Positions 1 through 11,195 of a stretch of 64,000 nucleotides of DNA are shown here, piece after piece (position 1 is the stretch's first letter; every line of letters starts with the position of its first letter). Made by a program: the position numbers and the translations under genes. The DNA comes from Prorocentrum cordatum (taxonomy: Eukaryota; Sar; Dinophyceae; Prorocentrales; Prorocentraceae). The stretch lies in the NCBI GenBank assembly GCA_963575745.1, contig CAUYUJ010009413.1, positions 174,001 to 238,000 of the forward strand. The letters are read 5' to 3'. The notes under the pieces were generated by a model. It worked only from the letters and a program-made list of their open reading frames with translations. It had not been told where the DNA came from and ran no database searches.

Positions 1-64
1 TAGTTTCTGGTCTTTTTCCCAACCATCCTGTGGTGTTGGGTCCTCGTTTTGAAGAGACGGTGCC

Positions 65-236
65 CCGCGTTCCTCTCCTCTTCTCCTCTCCTCTCCTCTC
101 CTCCTCCTCCTCCTCTCCTCCTCCCTCCTCCAATCAGCATCATCATCATCATCATCGTCATCATCATCATCATCGTCATCATCATCATCATCGTCATCAC
201 CCACCATCATCGTCATCATTATCATCATCGTCACAC
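65..236. repeat. CT-rich tract followed by (ATC)n microsatellite
   Basis: A pyrimidine tract of TCC/CTC units passes into an ATC/CAT microsatellite with scattered GTC interruptions. It sits between the hairpin end and the 90-bp array of composite copy 1. The same CT-rich then ATC order is found, inverted, in copy 2. Confidence 0.95.
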
Positions 237-240
237 CTCT

Positions 241-1765
241 CACGTTTCGTGGCCCCATAGGGAGCTCCACCGAAGGCCCCAGTGCTGCCGCCCGCATGCG
301 TCAGCCACACCCAATTCGGCACACCCCTTACACGTTTCGTGGCCCCATAGGGAGCTCCACCGAAGGCCCCAGTGCTGCCGCCCGCATGCGCCAGCCACAC
401 CCAGTTCGGCACACCCCTCACACGTTTCGTGGCCCCATAGGGAGCTCCACCAAAGGCCCCAGTGCCGCCGCCCGCATGCGTCAGCCACACCCAATTCGAC
501 ACACCCCTCACACGTTTCGTGGCCCCATAGGGAGCTCCACCGAAGGCCCCAGTGCCGCCGCCCGCATGCGTCAGCCACACCCAATTCGGCACACCCCTCA
601 CACGTTTCGTGGCCCCATAGGGAGCTCCACCGAAGGCCCCAGTGCTGCCGCCCGCATGCGTCAGCCACACCCAATTCGGCACACCCCTCACACGTTTCGT
701 GGCCCCATAGGGAGCTCCACCGAAGGCCCCAGTGCCGCCGCCCGCATGCGTCAGCCACACCCAATTCGGCACACCCCTCACACGCTTCGTGGCCCCATAG
801 GGAGCTCCACCGAAGGCCCCAGTGCTGCCGCCCGCATGCGTCAGCCACACCCAGTTCGGCACACCCCTCACACGCTTCGTGGCCCCATAGGGAGCTCCAC
901 CGAAGGCCCCAGTGCTGCCGCCCGCATGCGTCAGCCACACCCAATTCGACACACCCCTCACACGTTTCGTGGCCCCATAGGGAGCTCCACCGAAGGCCCC
1001 AGTGCCGCCGCCCGCATGCGTCAGCCACACCCAATTCGGCACACCCCTCACACGTTTCGTGGCCCCATAGGGAGCTCCACCGAAGGCACCAGTGCCGCCG
1101 CCCGCATGCGTCAGCCACACCCAGTTCGGCACACCCCTCACACGTTTCGTGGCCCCATAGGGAGCTTCACCGAAGGCCCCAGTGCAGCCGCCTGCATGCG
1201 TCAGCCACACCCAATTCGGCACACCCCTCACACGCTTCGTGGCCCCATAGGGAGCTCCACCGAAGGCCCCAGCGCTGCCACCCGCATGCGTCAGCCACAC
1301 CCAATTCGGCACACCCCTCACACGCTTTCATGGACCCATAGGGAGCTCCACCGAAGGCCGCAGTGCCGCCGCCCGCATGCGTCAGCCACATCCAATTCGG
1401 CACACCCCTCACACGCTTCGTGGCCCCAGCCCGCATGCGTCAGCCACACCCAGTTCGGCACACCCCTCACACGTTTCGTGGCCCCACAGGGAGCTCCACC
1501 GAAGGACCCAGTGCCACCGCTCGCATGCGCCCCGCACACCCATTTCGGCACCTCCACCAAACACAGCGTTTCGTGGCCCCACAGGGACCTCCACCGAAGG
1601 CCCCAGTGGTGCCGCCCGCATGCGTCACCCCCACCCCAGCACAGCATTTCGTGGCCCCACCGGGAGCCCCACCGAAGGCCCCAGTGGTGCCGCGCGCATG
1701 CGTCACCCCCACCCAGCACAGCGTTTCGTGGCCCCACAGGGAGCTCCACCGAAAGCGGCACCCGC
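241..1765 (+). repeat. 90-bp minisatellite array, copy 1
   Basis: Units start CACGTTTCGTGGCCCCATAG and repeat at exactly 90 bp from 331 through 1321 (331, 421, 511 and so on). After about 1330 the units become shorter and more diverged. Each unit holds GCATGCG and GAGCTCC. Because 90 is divisible by three, several frames on both strands stay open through the array; these frames (His/Pro/Arg-rich) are judged not to be genes. Variation is mostly single-base, which suggests recent homogenisation of the left part. Confidence 0.97.
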
Positions 1766-1810
1766 AATGCGATATTCACAACTGCACATGGCTGGGTCCT
1801 TCGCCAGGAT

Positions 1811-2584
1811 AATTTTGGGATTGTTTTGGTATGCTTTATTTTTCATCGAACATCCCCTTGTAGGGGGGCACGCCCGACATAACCCTATCTTTACTTTCCT
1901 TTCCTTTCCTGTTTTGTTCCTTCCGTTTCCTTTTCTTTCCTTTCCTCCTCCTCCTCAGGACGCGACTGCTTTGAACGACAGGGAGGACTTATTTGCAGGG
2001 CGTGCTTGAGGAGCAAGAGGAGGAGAAATAGGAGAAGAAGGAGGAGGACATAATGTCATACCCATGGTGTCGTATTCGATACTTGCCGATCTTCACCACC
2101 TCCATCACCCCTTCCGCACCTTAGTGAGCGCATTGCTCTTTAGCTGGATCACCGCATTCATTTTTACGAGCGCCACGATCTCCGTCATCGAAGTCCGCCC
2201 CGCCCAACGTCAAAATGGAGGGCTTCTGCTCTCTGACCCTTTGCCCCGAGGTTCTTCCTCAGTCCCCCGAGTTGCCTTCACACCGCAACTTCGAAGTTGT
2301 CCCTAGCCTGGAGGCCGCAGCGACGTCCCCATAGAGGGGCAGACTGAGGAGCTGGTGTCTTCGTCCAGGTAGTGCCGCTTGTCGACCTTGCTTTGTGGAG
2401 CGCTCAAGCGATCGAGCGTTCGAGCCCCTCTCCAAACACCGAACGTTTTTTTCAATCCGTGACCCCGGGACTCTAAACCATTCCTCTGGGGGCGTAGCGC
2501 GCCCCAGGTACAGCGCCGTTTTTAATACATGCTCCGCGTGCGGATCCTGTATGAAGCATGCAGGGATTTAGTATTCAAATTATC
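1811..2584. other. Spacer between inverted composite copies, with a small hairpin
   Basis: No gene recognised. It contains a TTTCC pyrimidine tract (about 1890-1960), a purine tract (2010-2050), an unrecognised 80-codon open frame at 2064-2306, and a hairpin at 2486-2507 (stem CTGGGG/CCCCAG) inside a block of about 35 bp that recurs near 6268-6300. Confidence 0.6.
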
Positions 2585-4528
2585 CCGGCGAAGGACCCAA
2601 CCATGTGCAGTTGTGAATATCGCATTGCGGGTGCCGCTTTCGGTGGAGGTCCCTGTGGGGCCACGAAACGCTGTGCTGGGTGGGGGTGACGCATGCGGGC
2701 GGCACCACTGGGGCCTTCGGTGGAGGTCCCTGTGGGGCCACGAAACGCTGTACTGGGCGGGGGTGACGCATGCGGGCGGCACCACTGGGGCCGTCGGTGG
2801 AGCTCCCTGTGGGGCCACGAAACGCTGTGCTGGGTGGGGGTGGCGCATGCGGGCGGCACCACTGGGGCCTTCGGTGGAGCTCCCTGTGGGGCCACGAAAT
2901 GCTGTGCTGGGGTGGGGGTGACGCATGCGGGCGGCACCACTGGGGCCTTCGGTGGAGGTCCCTGTGGGGCCACGAAACGCTGTGTTTGGTGGAGGTGCCG
3001 AAATGGGTGTGCGGGACGCATGCGAGCGGTGGCACTGGGGCCTTCGGTGGAGCTCCCTATGGGGCCACGAAACGTGTGAGGGGTGTGCCGAAATGGGTGT
3101 GGCTGACGCATGCGGGCTGGGGCCACGAAACGTGTGAGGGGTGTGCCGAATTGGATGTGGCTGACGCATGCGGGCGGCGGCACTGCGGCCTTCGGTGGAG
3201 CTCCCTATGGGGCCACGAAAGCGTGTGAGGGGTGTGCCGAATTGGGTGTGGCTGACGCATGCGGGCGGCAGCACTGGGGCCTTCGGTGGAGCTCCCTATG
3301 GGGCCACGAAACGTGTGAGGGGTGTGCCGAATTGGGTGTGGCTGACGCATGCGGGCGGCGGCACTGGGGCCTTCGGTGGAGCTCCCTATGGGGCCACGAA
3401 ACGTGTGAGGGGTGTGCCGAACTGGGTGTGGCTGACGCATGCGGGCGGCGGCACTGGGCCTTCGGTGGAGCTCCCTATGGGGCCACGAAACGTGTGAGGG
3501 GTGTGCCGAATTGGGTGTGGCTGACGCATGCGGGCGGCGGCACTGGGGCCTTCGGTGGAGCTCCCTATGGGGCCACGCGTGTGAGGGTGTGCCGAATTGG
3601 GTGTGGCTGACGCATGCGGGCGGCGGCACTGGGGCCTTGGTGGGGCTCCCTATGGGGCCACGAAACGTGTGAGGGGTGTGCCGAACTGGCTGTGGCTGAC
3701 GCATGCGGGCGGCAGCACTGGAGCCTTCGGTGAAGCTCCCTATGGGGCCACGAAACGTGTGAGGGGTGTGCCGAATTGGGTGTGGCTGACGCATGCACGG
3801 CGGCACTGGGGCCTTCGGTGGAGCTGCCTATGGGGCCACGAAGCGTGTGAAGGGTGTGCAGAATTGGGTGTGGCTGACGCATGCGGGCGGCGGCACTGGG
3901 GCCTCCGGTGGAGCTCCCCATGGGGCCACGAAACGTGTGAGGGGTTTGTCGAATTGGGTGTGGCTGACGCATGCGGGCGGCGGCACTGGGGCCTTCGGTG
4001 GAGTTCCCTATGGGGCCACGAAACGTGTGAGGGGTGTGCCGAATTAGGTGTGGCTGACGCATGCGGGCGGCGGCACTGGGGCCTTTGGTGGAGCTCCCTA
4101 TGGGGCCACGAAACGTGTGAGGGGTGTGCCGAACTGGGTGTGGCTGACGCATGCGGGCGGCAGCACTGGGGCCTTCGGTGGAGCTCCCTGTGGGGCCACG
4201 AGACGTGTGAAGGGCATGCCGAATTGGGTGTGGCTGACGCATGCGGGCGGCAGCACTGGGGCCTTCGGTGGAGCTCCCTATGGGGTCACGAAACGTGTGA
4301 GAGGTGTGACGATGATGGTGATGATGACGATGATGGTGGGTGATGACGATGACGATGATGATGATCATGATGACGATGATGATGATGACGATGATGATGA
4401 TGATGCTGATGGGAGGAGGGAGGAGGGGGAAGAGGAGGCGAGGAGAGGAGGAGAGGAGAGGGGGAGAGGAACGCGGGGCACCGTCTCTTCAAAACGAGGA
4501 CCCAACACCACAGGATGGTTGGGAAAAA
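2585..4528 (-). mobile_element. Composite minisatellite element, copy 2 (inverted)
   Basis: Reverse-complement arrangement of copy 1. It opens with GGCGAAGGACCCAACCATG, passes through the 90-bp array, then GAT repeats and a purine tract, and ends with the inverted hairpin end (ACACCACAGGATGGTTGGG). With copy 1 it forms a large inverted pair separated by about 0.77 kb. Confidence 0.7.
2640..4412 (-). repeat. 90-bp minisatellite array plus (GAT)n, copy 2
   Basis: The same 90-bp unit as the first array, on the opposite strand, with degenerate units near 2640-3050, regular units to about 4308, then a GAT microsatellite to 4412. A few units carry internal deletions (for example near 3470 and 3580). 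Open frames here are repeat artefacts. Confidence 0.95.
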
Positions 4529-4599
4529 ACGATGAGTTCATGCGTAAACTTATTCATACATTGCCTATACGACCACCCCTCGGGTGATAAGGAGGTTCG

Positions 4600-4815
4600 G
4601 GGGGGGGGAGGAAGCAGCGTCTCACTCGATCGGTCTCACTATCCATCTCACGATCGGTCTCGCTCGATCGATCTCACTCGATCGGTCTCACAATCGATCT
4701 CACTCGATATATCTCATTCGCTCGGTCTCACAATTGATCTGATTATCGATCTCACAATCGATCTCACATTCGGTCCCACTATCGATCTCACTACCGATAT
4801 CACATTCGATCTAAT
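4600..4815. repeat. Degenerate short repeat of GATCTCACTC type
   Basis: About 215 bp of irregular 10-22-bp units built from CGATCTCAC and TCGGTCTCAC. It lies between composite copy 2 and the long ATC tract. Confidence 0.85.
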
Positions 4816-4817
4816 AT

Positions 4818-4823
4818 TCAACG

Positions 4824-4859
<36 letters not shown>

Positions 4860-5893
4860 CCAACACCATCATTCAGGTACGGTCGATCACCAACACCATC
4901 ATTTTCATCGTCATCGGGACACTGTCGTCATCATCATCGTCGTCATCATCATCCACGCCATCATCATCAGGCCATCATCATCATCCCCATCATCATCTCA
5001 TCATAGTCATCATCATCATCATCGGCACACAGCCTTCGTCATCATCACCATCATCATCATCATCATCATCGGGACACCATCATGGTCACCATCAGTGTCA
5101 TCGTCAACCTCATCAACAACATCGGGACACCATCATCATCATCATCATTTAATCATCATCATCATCATAATCAACAGCATCATTCACATCATCGGGACAC
5201 CATCATCATCAGCAGCATCATCGTCACCAACCTCATCATCAATATCATCATCGGTACACCATCACCATCACCATCATCATCACCACCGTCATAATCATCA
5301 TCATCGGGACACCATAATCATCATCAGTCAGCAGCATCATCATTACCAACATCATCATCAACAACAATGGGCAGAAACATCAACATCATCGTCATCCCAT
5401 CATCATCAACAACATCATCAACATCACCAGCGGGACACAGCCATCGTCATCATCACCATCAGCATCATCATCATCATCGGGACACCATCATGGTCACCAT
5501 CGTTGTCATCGTCCACATCATCAACAAGATCGAGACACCATCATCATCATCAGCTCATTGTCATCATCATCAGCATCATCAACATCATCGGGACACCATC
5601 ATCATCAGCAGCATCATCATCACCAACATCATCATCAATATCATCATCGGTACACCATCACCATCACCATCATCATCACCACCGACATAATCATCATCAT
5701 CTGGATACCATAATCATCATCAGCAGCATCAGCATTACCAACATCATCATCAACAACAACGGGCAGAACATCAACATCATCGTCATCTCATCATCATCAT
5801 CATCAGCATCATCATCATCATCACCAGGACACCATCATCGTCATCATCATCACCATCAACACAACCATCATGATCATCATCAACATCATCATT
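4818..5893. repeat. Long ATC-type tract with higher-order structure
   Basis: About 1.08 kb of ATC/CAT microsatellite with punctuating words such as GGGACACCATCATC and AACATCATC. A block beginning near 5188 recurs near 5578, about 390 bp later, with very similar interruptions, so the tract grew by block duplication as well as by slippage. Histidine- and isoleucine-rich frames across it are not credible genes. Confidence 0.93.
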
Positions 5894-6082
5894 ATCGGGA
5901 CACCGACGGGGCACCGACGGGACACCGGCGGGACACCGCGGGCCCCCGGCCGCCCGGAAGGGAGTCATTTGGTCTGGCCGCGCCTCAGCCACACGGGACA
6001 CCAGCGGACACCGGCCGGACACCGCAGGCCCCCGGCCGCCCGGAAGGGAGACATTTGGTCTGGCCGCGCCTCAGCCACAGGA
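5894..6082. repeat. GGACACCG repeats and an 88-bp tandem duplication
   Basis: Short GGGACACCG-type units lead into two copies of a block of about 88 bp (GGCCCCCGGCCGCCCGGAAG then CATTTGGTCTGGCCGCGCC), at about 5940-5995 and 6028-6080. Confidence 0.85.
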
Positions 6083-6277
6083 GACTTTCTCTCGCCCGCC
6101 CACGCAGCTTCGCCTCGCCCGCACGGCACGCACGAACACGAAACCGAAATCGATTTTCCGGTAGGGGGGCTCTCCGTTCCACTTCGATCTCACCCCCCAA
6201 CCTCCGACTCACGTATTAAACATCCTATCTATTGTTTAAAATCCCATGGATTAAAAGCTGCCCTGTAAATCATTCCT

Positions 6278-6299
6278 CTGGGGGCGTAGCGCGCCCCAG
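6278..6299. repeat. Small hairpin, second copy
   Basis: CTGGGG/CCCCAG stem with an inner GCG/CGC pairing. It is the same block as at 2486-2507, preceded in both places by CATTCCT or a close variant. Unknown role; could be the end of a dispersed element. Confidence 0.6.
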
Positions 6300-6394
6300 G
6301 CACGCCTTCCACCGCCCCAGAGCCCGAGCCCCCTCGCCGGCGGAAGCCGGGGGACACATCCAAGGGCCTCGGACAACTGTGGCTTCGGACTCCC

Positions 6395-6755
6395 CCCCCC
6401 TCCCCTCCTCCTCCTCCTCCTCCTCCTCCTCCTCCTCCTCCTCCTCCTCCTCCTCCTCCTCCTCCTCCTCTCCGTCCTCCTCCTCCCCTCCCTCGCCCTC
6501 CTCCTCCTCCTCCTCCTCTCCTCCTCCTCCTCCTCCTCCTCCCTCCTCCTCTTCGGTCTTCGTCCCCTCTTCCTCCTCCTCCTTCCTCCTCCTCCTCCTC
6601 CTCCTCCTCCTCCTCCTCTCAGTCCTCCTCTTCCTCCTCCTCCTCGTACTCCTCTTCTCCTCGTCTCCTCCTCCTCCTTCTCCTCCTCCTCCTCCTCTCC
6701 CTCCTCCTCATCCTCCTCCTCCTCCTCGTCCTCCACCATCTCCCCCCCCCACGCA
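6395..6755. repeat. (CCT)n pyrimidine microsatellite
   Basis: About 360 bp of CTC/CCT repeats. Serine-, proline- or leucine-rich open frames here are artefacts of the repeat. Followed by further C- and T-rich sequence up to the composite element at 6822. Confidence 0.95.
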
Positions 6756-6821
6756 CCAGTGTTTTGTCCACGCCTCCCCTTTCCCCCCCCCCCCCCGCGC
6801 TCGTTCCGAAGCGTTTTTTTT

Positions 6822-8775
6822 CCCAACCATCCTGTGGTGTTGGGTCCTCGTTTTGAAGAGACGGTCCCCGCGTCCTCCTCTCCTCTCTTCTCCTCTCCTC
6901 CTCCTCCCCCTCCTCCTCCCTCCTCCCCCTCTTCCCTGCGTTTCATTACAGCGTTTCGTAGCCCCATAGGGAGCTCCGCCGAAGGCCCCAGTGCTGCCGC
7001 CCGCATGCGTCACGCACGCCCAATTCGGCACACCCCTCACACGTTTCGTGGCCCTAATAGGGAGCTCCACCGAAGGCCCCAGCGCTGCCGCCCGCATGCG
7101 TCACGCACACCCGATTCAGCACACCCCTCACACGTTTCGTGGCCCCATAGGGAGCTCCGCCGAAGGCCCCAACGCTGCCGCCCGCATGCGTCACGCACAC
7201 CCAATTCGGCACACCCCTCACACGTTTCGTGGCCCCATAGGGAGTTCCACCGAAGGCCCCAGCGCTGCCGCCCGCATGCGTCACGCACACCCAATTCGGC
7301 ACACCCCTCACACGTTTCGTGGCCCCATAGGGAGCTCCACCGGGCCCCAGGGTGGCTCACAGCCTCCAAGGCCCCAGTGCTGCCGCCCGCATGCGTCGGC
7401 ACACCCCTCACACGTTTCGTGGCTCCATAGGGAGCTCCACCGAAGGCCCCAGTGCTGCCGCCCGCATGCGTCACGCACACCCAATTCGGCACACCCCTCA
7501 CACGTTTCGTGGCCCCATAGGGAGCTCCGCCGAAGGCCCCAGCGCTGCCGCCCGCATGCGTCACGCACACCCAATTCGGCACACCCCTCACACGTTTCGT
7601 GGCCCCATAGGGGGCTCCGCCGAAGGCCCCAGTGCTGCCGCCCGCATGCGTCACGCACACCCAATTCGGCACACCCCTCACACGTTTCGTGGCCCCATAG
7701 GGAGCTCCGCCGAAGGCCCCAGTGCTGCCGCCCGCATGCGTTTCACGCACCCATAGGGAGCTTGCGTCCCGATTCGGCACACCCCTCACACGTTTCGTGG
7801 CCCCATAGGGAGCCCCACCGAAGGCCCCAGTGCTGCCGCCCGCATGCGTCCCGCACACCCAATTCGGCACACCCCTCACACGTTTCGTGGCCCCATAGGG
7901 AGCTCCACCGAAGGCCCCAGTGCTGCCGCCCGCATGCGTCACGCACACCCAATTCGGCACACCCCTCACACGTTTCGTGGCCCCATAGGGAGCTCCACCG
8001 AAGGCCCCAGCGCTGCCGCCCGCATGCGTCACGCACACCCCATTCGGCACACGCCTCACTCGTTTCGTGGCCCCATAGGGAGCTCCACCGAAGGCCCCAG
8101 TGCTGCCGCCCGCATGCGTCAATCACACCCAACAAATTCGGCACACCCCTCACACGCTTCGTGGCCCCATAGGGAGCTCCACCGAAGGCCCCAGCGGCCG
8201 CACTCATATGCGTCCCCGCCACCCATCCCGGCACGCCCCTCGCAACAACAAGTTTCGTGGCCCCATAGGGAGCTGCACCGAAGGCCCCAGTGGCACCGCC
8301 CGAATGCGTCACCACCCGCACCCAAGTCGGCACACCTCTCACACGTTTGGTGGCCCCATAGGGAGCTGCACCGAAGGCCCCAGTGGCGCCGCTCACATGC
8401 GTCCCCGCCACACATCCCAGTACACCCCTCACGCGCTTCGTGGCTCCATAGGGAGCTCCACCGAAGGCCCCAGTAGCGGCGCTTACATGCGTCTCGGCCA
8501 CCCATCCCGGCACTCCTCCCGCAGCATCATGTTTCGGGGACCCATAGGGCTCCACTGGAGGCCCCAGTGGCAGCCCTCACATGCGTTTCCGCCACCCATG
8601 TCGGCACGCCCCGCGCGTGTTTCATGTCCCCATTGGGAGCTTTACCGAATGCCCCGGTGGCACCCATCTCGGCACACCCCTCACACGTTCCGTGGTCCTG
8701 TGGGGAGTTCCACTGAAGATGAAACCCGCAGCTGCGGTACTGACAACTGCATATGGTTGGGTTCTTCGCCAGGCT
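6822..8775 (+). mobile_element. Composite minisatellite element, copy 3
   Basis: Same left end as copy 1 (CCCAACCATCCTGTGGTG and following bases), then a CT-rich tract, a 90-bp array, and the right end GGTTGGGTTCTTCGCCAGG. It lacks the ATC microsatellite seen in copies 1 and 2, so the interior varies between copies. Its right-hand units (8160-8740) are much more diverged than the left-hand ones. Confidence 0.7.
6955..8740 (+). repeat. 90-bp minisatellite array, copy 3
   Basis: Homologous to the arrays at 241 and 2640, with TCACGCACACC replacing TCAGCCACACC in most units. Insertions interrupt it near 7340 and 7745. Units beyond 8160 differ strongly (CGTCCCCGCCACCCATCCCGG type), so two subfamilies are joined in one array. 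Confidence 0.95.
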
Positions 8776-8820
8776 AATTTTGTGCAGCCCCCGCCTGAAA
8801 AATCAACGTCGGGGAGTTCG

Positions 8821-8890
8821 GCAGGCGGTGGAGGTGGATTTTTTGGGGGGCCGCGTGGGAGGGGGCGGTATATCCACATCCACCGCCTGT
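8821..8890. repeat. Foldback element with 19-bp arms
   Basis: Arms GCAGGCGGTGGAGGTGGAT (8821-8839) and its imperfect complement at 8872-8890 (17 of 19 pair), with a G-rich loop of about 32 bp. A similar foldback occurs at 23401-23460. Confidence 0.7.
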
Positions 8891-9481
8891 TGGGGTCCCA
8901 CAAAAGCTGTTACCCAGGATGGAATTCTGGGAGTGTTGAATTCAACATCTGCGCTAGTATGTATCCGTGGTCTAACGGCGGCCTACTGTAGCATAGTCCC
9001 GCTTAGTCTTGCCCGGTCCAGCTTCGTTGGGCTCGCTCCGCCGCAGGATTTGGCCTGATCTGCTTGTTAACAGCCACGTAAGATCGGGCCGGATAGCCCT
9101 CGGCCGTCCTCACGAAGACCTCGCCGGGGTTGCTTGCTAACCCACGCGCGCGGCAATGGCGATGACCCGCGACGCGCGTTGGGATATCCGAGTCTAGGCT
9201 GTCCTTGTTGTGTGCCATGGCGCACACCCGCCTCCAGCCAGTGGCATTGATTCAGCTCAGGAAGACCGAAGCGGCCACGAAGAGCGACGGCACATCCTGC
9301 CCATTCAGCAGAAGTCGAGTTCGGTGTGGCCGCGGGCGGCGCCCACAGCGGCCACTGTCGTATTCGGGCGCGTGTGCTGTTGGGCATCGTGACAAGCTGT
9401 TTCCCATATCCATTGCAGGTTTGCCGGTTCGCCGATACCTCGTGCAGACACCCTGCTTTGGGTTCGAAGGGCAGACGACGG
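8891..9481. other. Unassigned sequence with one possible minus-strand frame
   Basis: A 74-codon minus-strand frame at 9003-9227 has fairly ordinary composition but no family was recognised. The block around 9365-9395 resembles part of the TIR element at 13957-14168. Otherwise nothing is identified. Confidence 0.4.
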
Positions 9482-9605
9482 CAGAAACATAATGTCCCGG
9501 AGGTCCGCGCGGATGTTTTTGACTGTTGCTGCGCCCCCTGGGTGTTGCCTCCTGCGCCGCCCCTGGCGCGCTCATCGCCGATCAAGAACCTTGCGTGGGC
9601 CTTCG
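9482..9605. mobile_element. Foldback element family A, degenerate copy
   Basis: AAACATAATG followed by GGAGGTCCGCGCGGAT on the left and an eroded complement (GCCGATCAAGAA) on the right. This matches the family best preserved at 30749-30924. Non-coding. Confidence 0.55.
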
Positions 9606-9824
9606 GGGCATTCGCCGTGTGTTGGTCTTCTGTTGCTTTGTCGCGCGCTCGCGGCGACGGCGACGGCCCCGCGGCCGGGGCAGGAACTGCACCCTGCTGG
9701 AGGCCGACCCGACCCCGGCGCCCGCGGCACCCGACCCCGTGGCGACCCTGCTCTCCGAGGGCGCCGCCGCGCTGGTCCATCGAGGCCTGGGCCGATGACT
9801 GCGGCTGTCTCCCCTCCTGCCTTT

Positions 9825-9990
9825 CCTTCGGGGGTGGACAGACCTCCTACCCTGCCACGTCGATTAGCGAATTGGCCGTTTTCGGTTCGCGAGAGGGCGT
9901 CGCGGCCGTCATTTTTGCGGGTCCAGGTCCGTCGGTTTCGGTCCCAGGCCGTTTTCATTAAAGGGAGGTTTACTAAAGGGAGGTTTGACC
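9825..9990. mobile_element. Dispersed element family M, copy 1
   Basis: A block of about 165 bp (GGACAGACCTCCTACCC at the start, CGTCGATTAGCGAATTGGCC, then TTTACTAAAGGGAGGTTTG near the end) that recurs at 26240-26405 and 48066-48226. The ends are imperfect inverted repeats (GGACAGACCTC against GGTCAAACCTC). Non-coding. Confidence 0.7.
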
Positions 9991-10595
9991 ACCGCCGATT
10001 CCTTGTCATGATTCTCGAGCACTTCGATGGTAAATCAAGAAATCTTCCGCTCGTCTTGGACGGGATGTGTAGGTTCGCAAGCATCCAGTCAGAGCGCCCA
10101 AGGGGCCCAGTAGCGTCCAGAGTCCACGAATGGCGTTCAAGTAGCGCCACATAGCGCCCACAAGCGCCAAGTGAGAGAGATGTATTCTGTCCGCTTGGCA
10201 ACCGATTGGGCGCGCAATTGAGCGCCATGGGGAGCTTCCATGAGTTGCTTTCGAAGAATCTCGGACCGCGACTCGATCCTCCATGAGCCAGTTCTCGACT
10301 CACCTGGCGATGCGATGGCGGGCGTGACCGGGGGGAGGGGGGGAGGGGCCTGGTCACGTCACGATTCGCGCCAGCGCCGTCCGGGAGTGGCAGCTGATGG
10401 CTGATCTCCAGACGGCGCCAGCGCAGATCGTGGGGAGGGGGGGTGGAGGGGAGGGGGGAGGGGAGGGGAGGCAAGCTAGTTGCGCTCGCGTCATATCTGA
10501 CGTCCTACCCCTCCCTCCCATTTCTTACCATGGCGCTGATTTTCTCTATCCGCGGACGCGTGTCGTAGCGGACCTGTGGCTCCGCGCGCGCGTGC
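9991..10595. other. Unassigned sequence
   Basis: No gene recognised. It has repeated GCGCCCA/GCGCCAC words at 10080-10180 and G-rich tracts at 10335-10475. Confidence 0.4.
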
Positions 10596-10785
10596 GTAGT
10601 GGGTGGTGGTGCGCGTGCGTGCGTGCGTGCGTGTGTGCGTGGTGTGTGGTGTGCTGGTGCTGGTGCTGGTGCTGGTGTGCTGGTGCTGGTGCTGGGCTGG
10701 TGCTGGTGCTGTGCTGGTGGTGCTGGTGGTGGTGGTGGTGGTGGTGGTGGTGGTGGTGGTGGTGGTGGTGGTGGTGGTGGTGCGG
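10596..10785. repeat. GT-rich microsatellite series
   Basis: GCGTGCGT units pass into GGTGCT units and then a pure (GGT)n run, three related simple repeats end to end. Poly-Thr, Pro or Val frames here are artefacts. Confidence 0.95.
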
Positions 10786-10814
10786 CGCGGTGGTGGCGGG
10801 CGGATGGGCGCGCG

Positions 10815-10975
10815 AGAAAGAGGCCCGCGCTGGGGCGAGAACGCCATCCTGAACGACGGAGGCCAAACACCGATCCGAAAATGAGGCCCACGCTGCAGCG
10901 GGAGCACGATTCGGAACGATTCGGGAGCAGAAATGAGGCCGGCGCCTCAGCGAGAGCAGCATTTTGAAAAAAAAA
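10815..10975. repeat. Three degenerate tandem units of GAGGCCCRCGCTG type
   Basis: Units begin near 10821, 10882 and 10933 with GAGGCC(C/G), followed by a CAGCG-like word and an ending of the form CAT/GAT..TGAA or CGGAA. Spacing is about 50-60 bp. Unknown. Confidence 0.6.
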
Positions 10976-11195
10976 ACGCAGGCGAAAACCCGTTTCCCGG
11001 GAATCTGTGTGTAAAAAACAGTACGCGGGGGGGGGTCGGATATCTTCGGGACGCCATCAGGGGAAGTGGGAGAGTATTTTCATATTGTGTAATTGTGGAA
11101 CGGGGGAGGGAGGGGGTGGGAGGGAGGGGGGGGGGAGGGGGAGGGGGGGGAGGGGAGGAGGGCACGGGGCCGGTTCCGGGCGTCATTGCTCGCCG
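10976..11195. other. Unassigned, with a G-rich tract
   Basis: A poly-A run at 10968-10978, then a GGGGAGGG-type tract at 11100-11160. No gene recognised. Confidence 0.5.

Larger units (their letters stand above)
13..1810 (+). mobile_element. Composite minisatellite element, copy 1
   Basis: Begins with a pyrimidine run and a hairpin-capable end (CCCAACCATCCTGTGG, then TGTTGGGTCCTCG). It continues through CT-rich and ATC microsatellites and a 90-bp minisatellite, and ends with a conserved block containing TGGCTGGGTCCTTCGCCAGG. The same order of parts, with the same two ends, recurs at 2585-4528 (inverted), 6822-8775, 15123-16809 (inverted) and 29173-30260. No transposase frame is present. That it is mobile is inferred from recurrence of the ends around differing interiors; segmental duplication is the alternative. 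Confidence 0.7.

Noticed and set aside
49-1341. 430-codon frame and overlapping frames on both strands in the 90-bp array
   Set aside because: Openness follows from a 90-bp unit; composition is His/Pro/Arg-rich and the same in all arrays; no start, domain or constraint visible.
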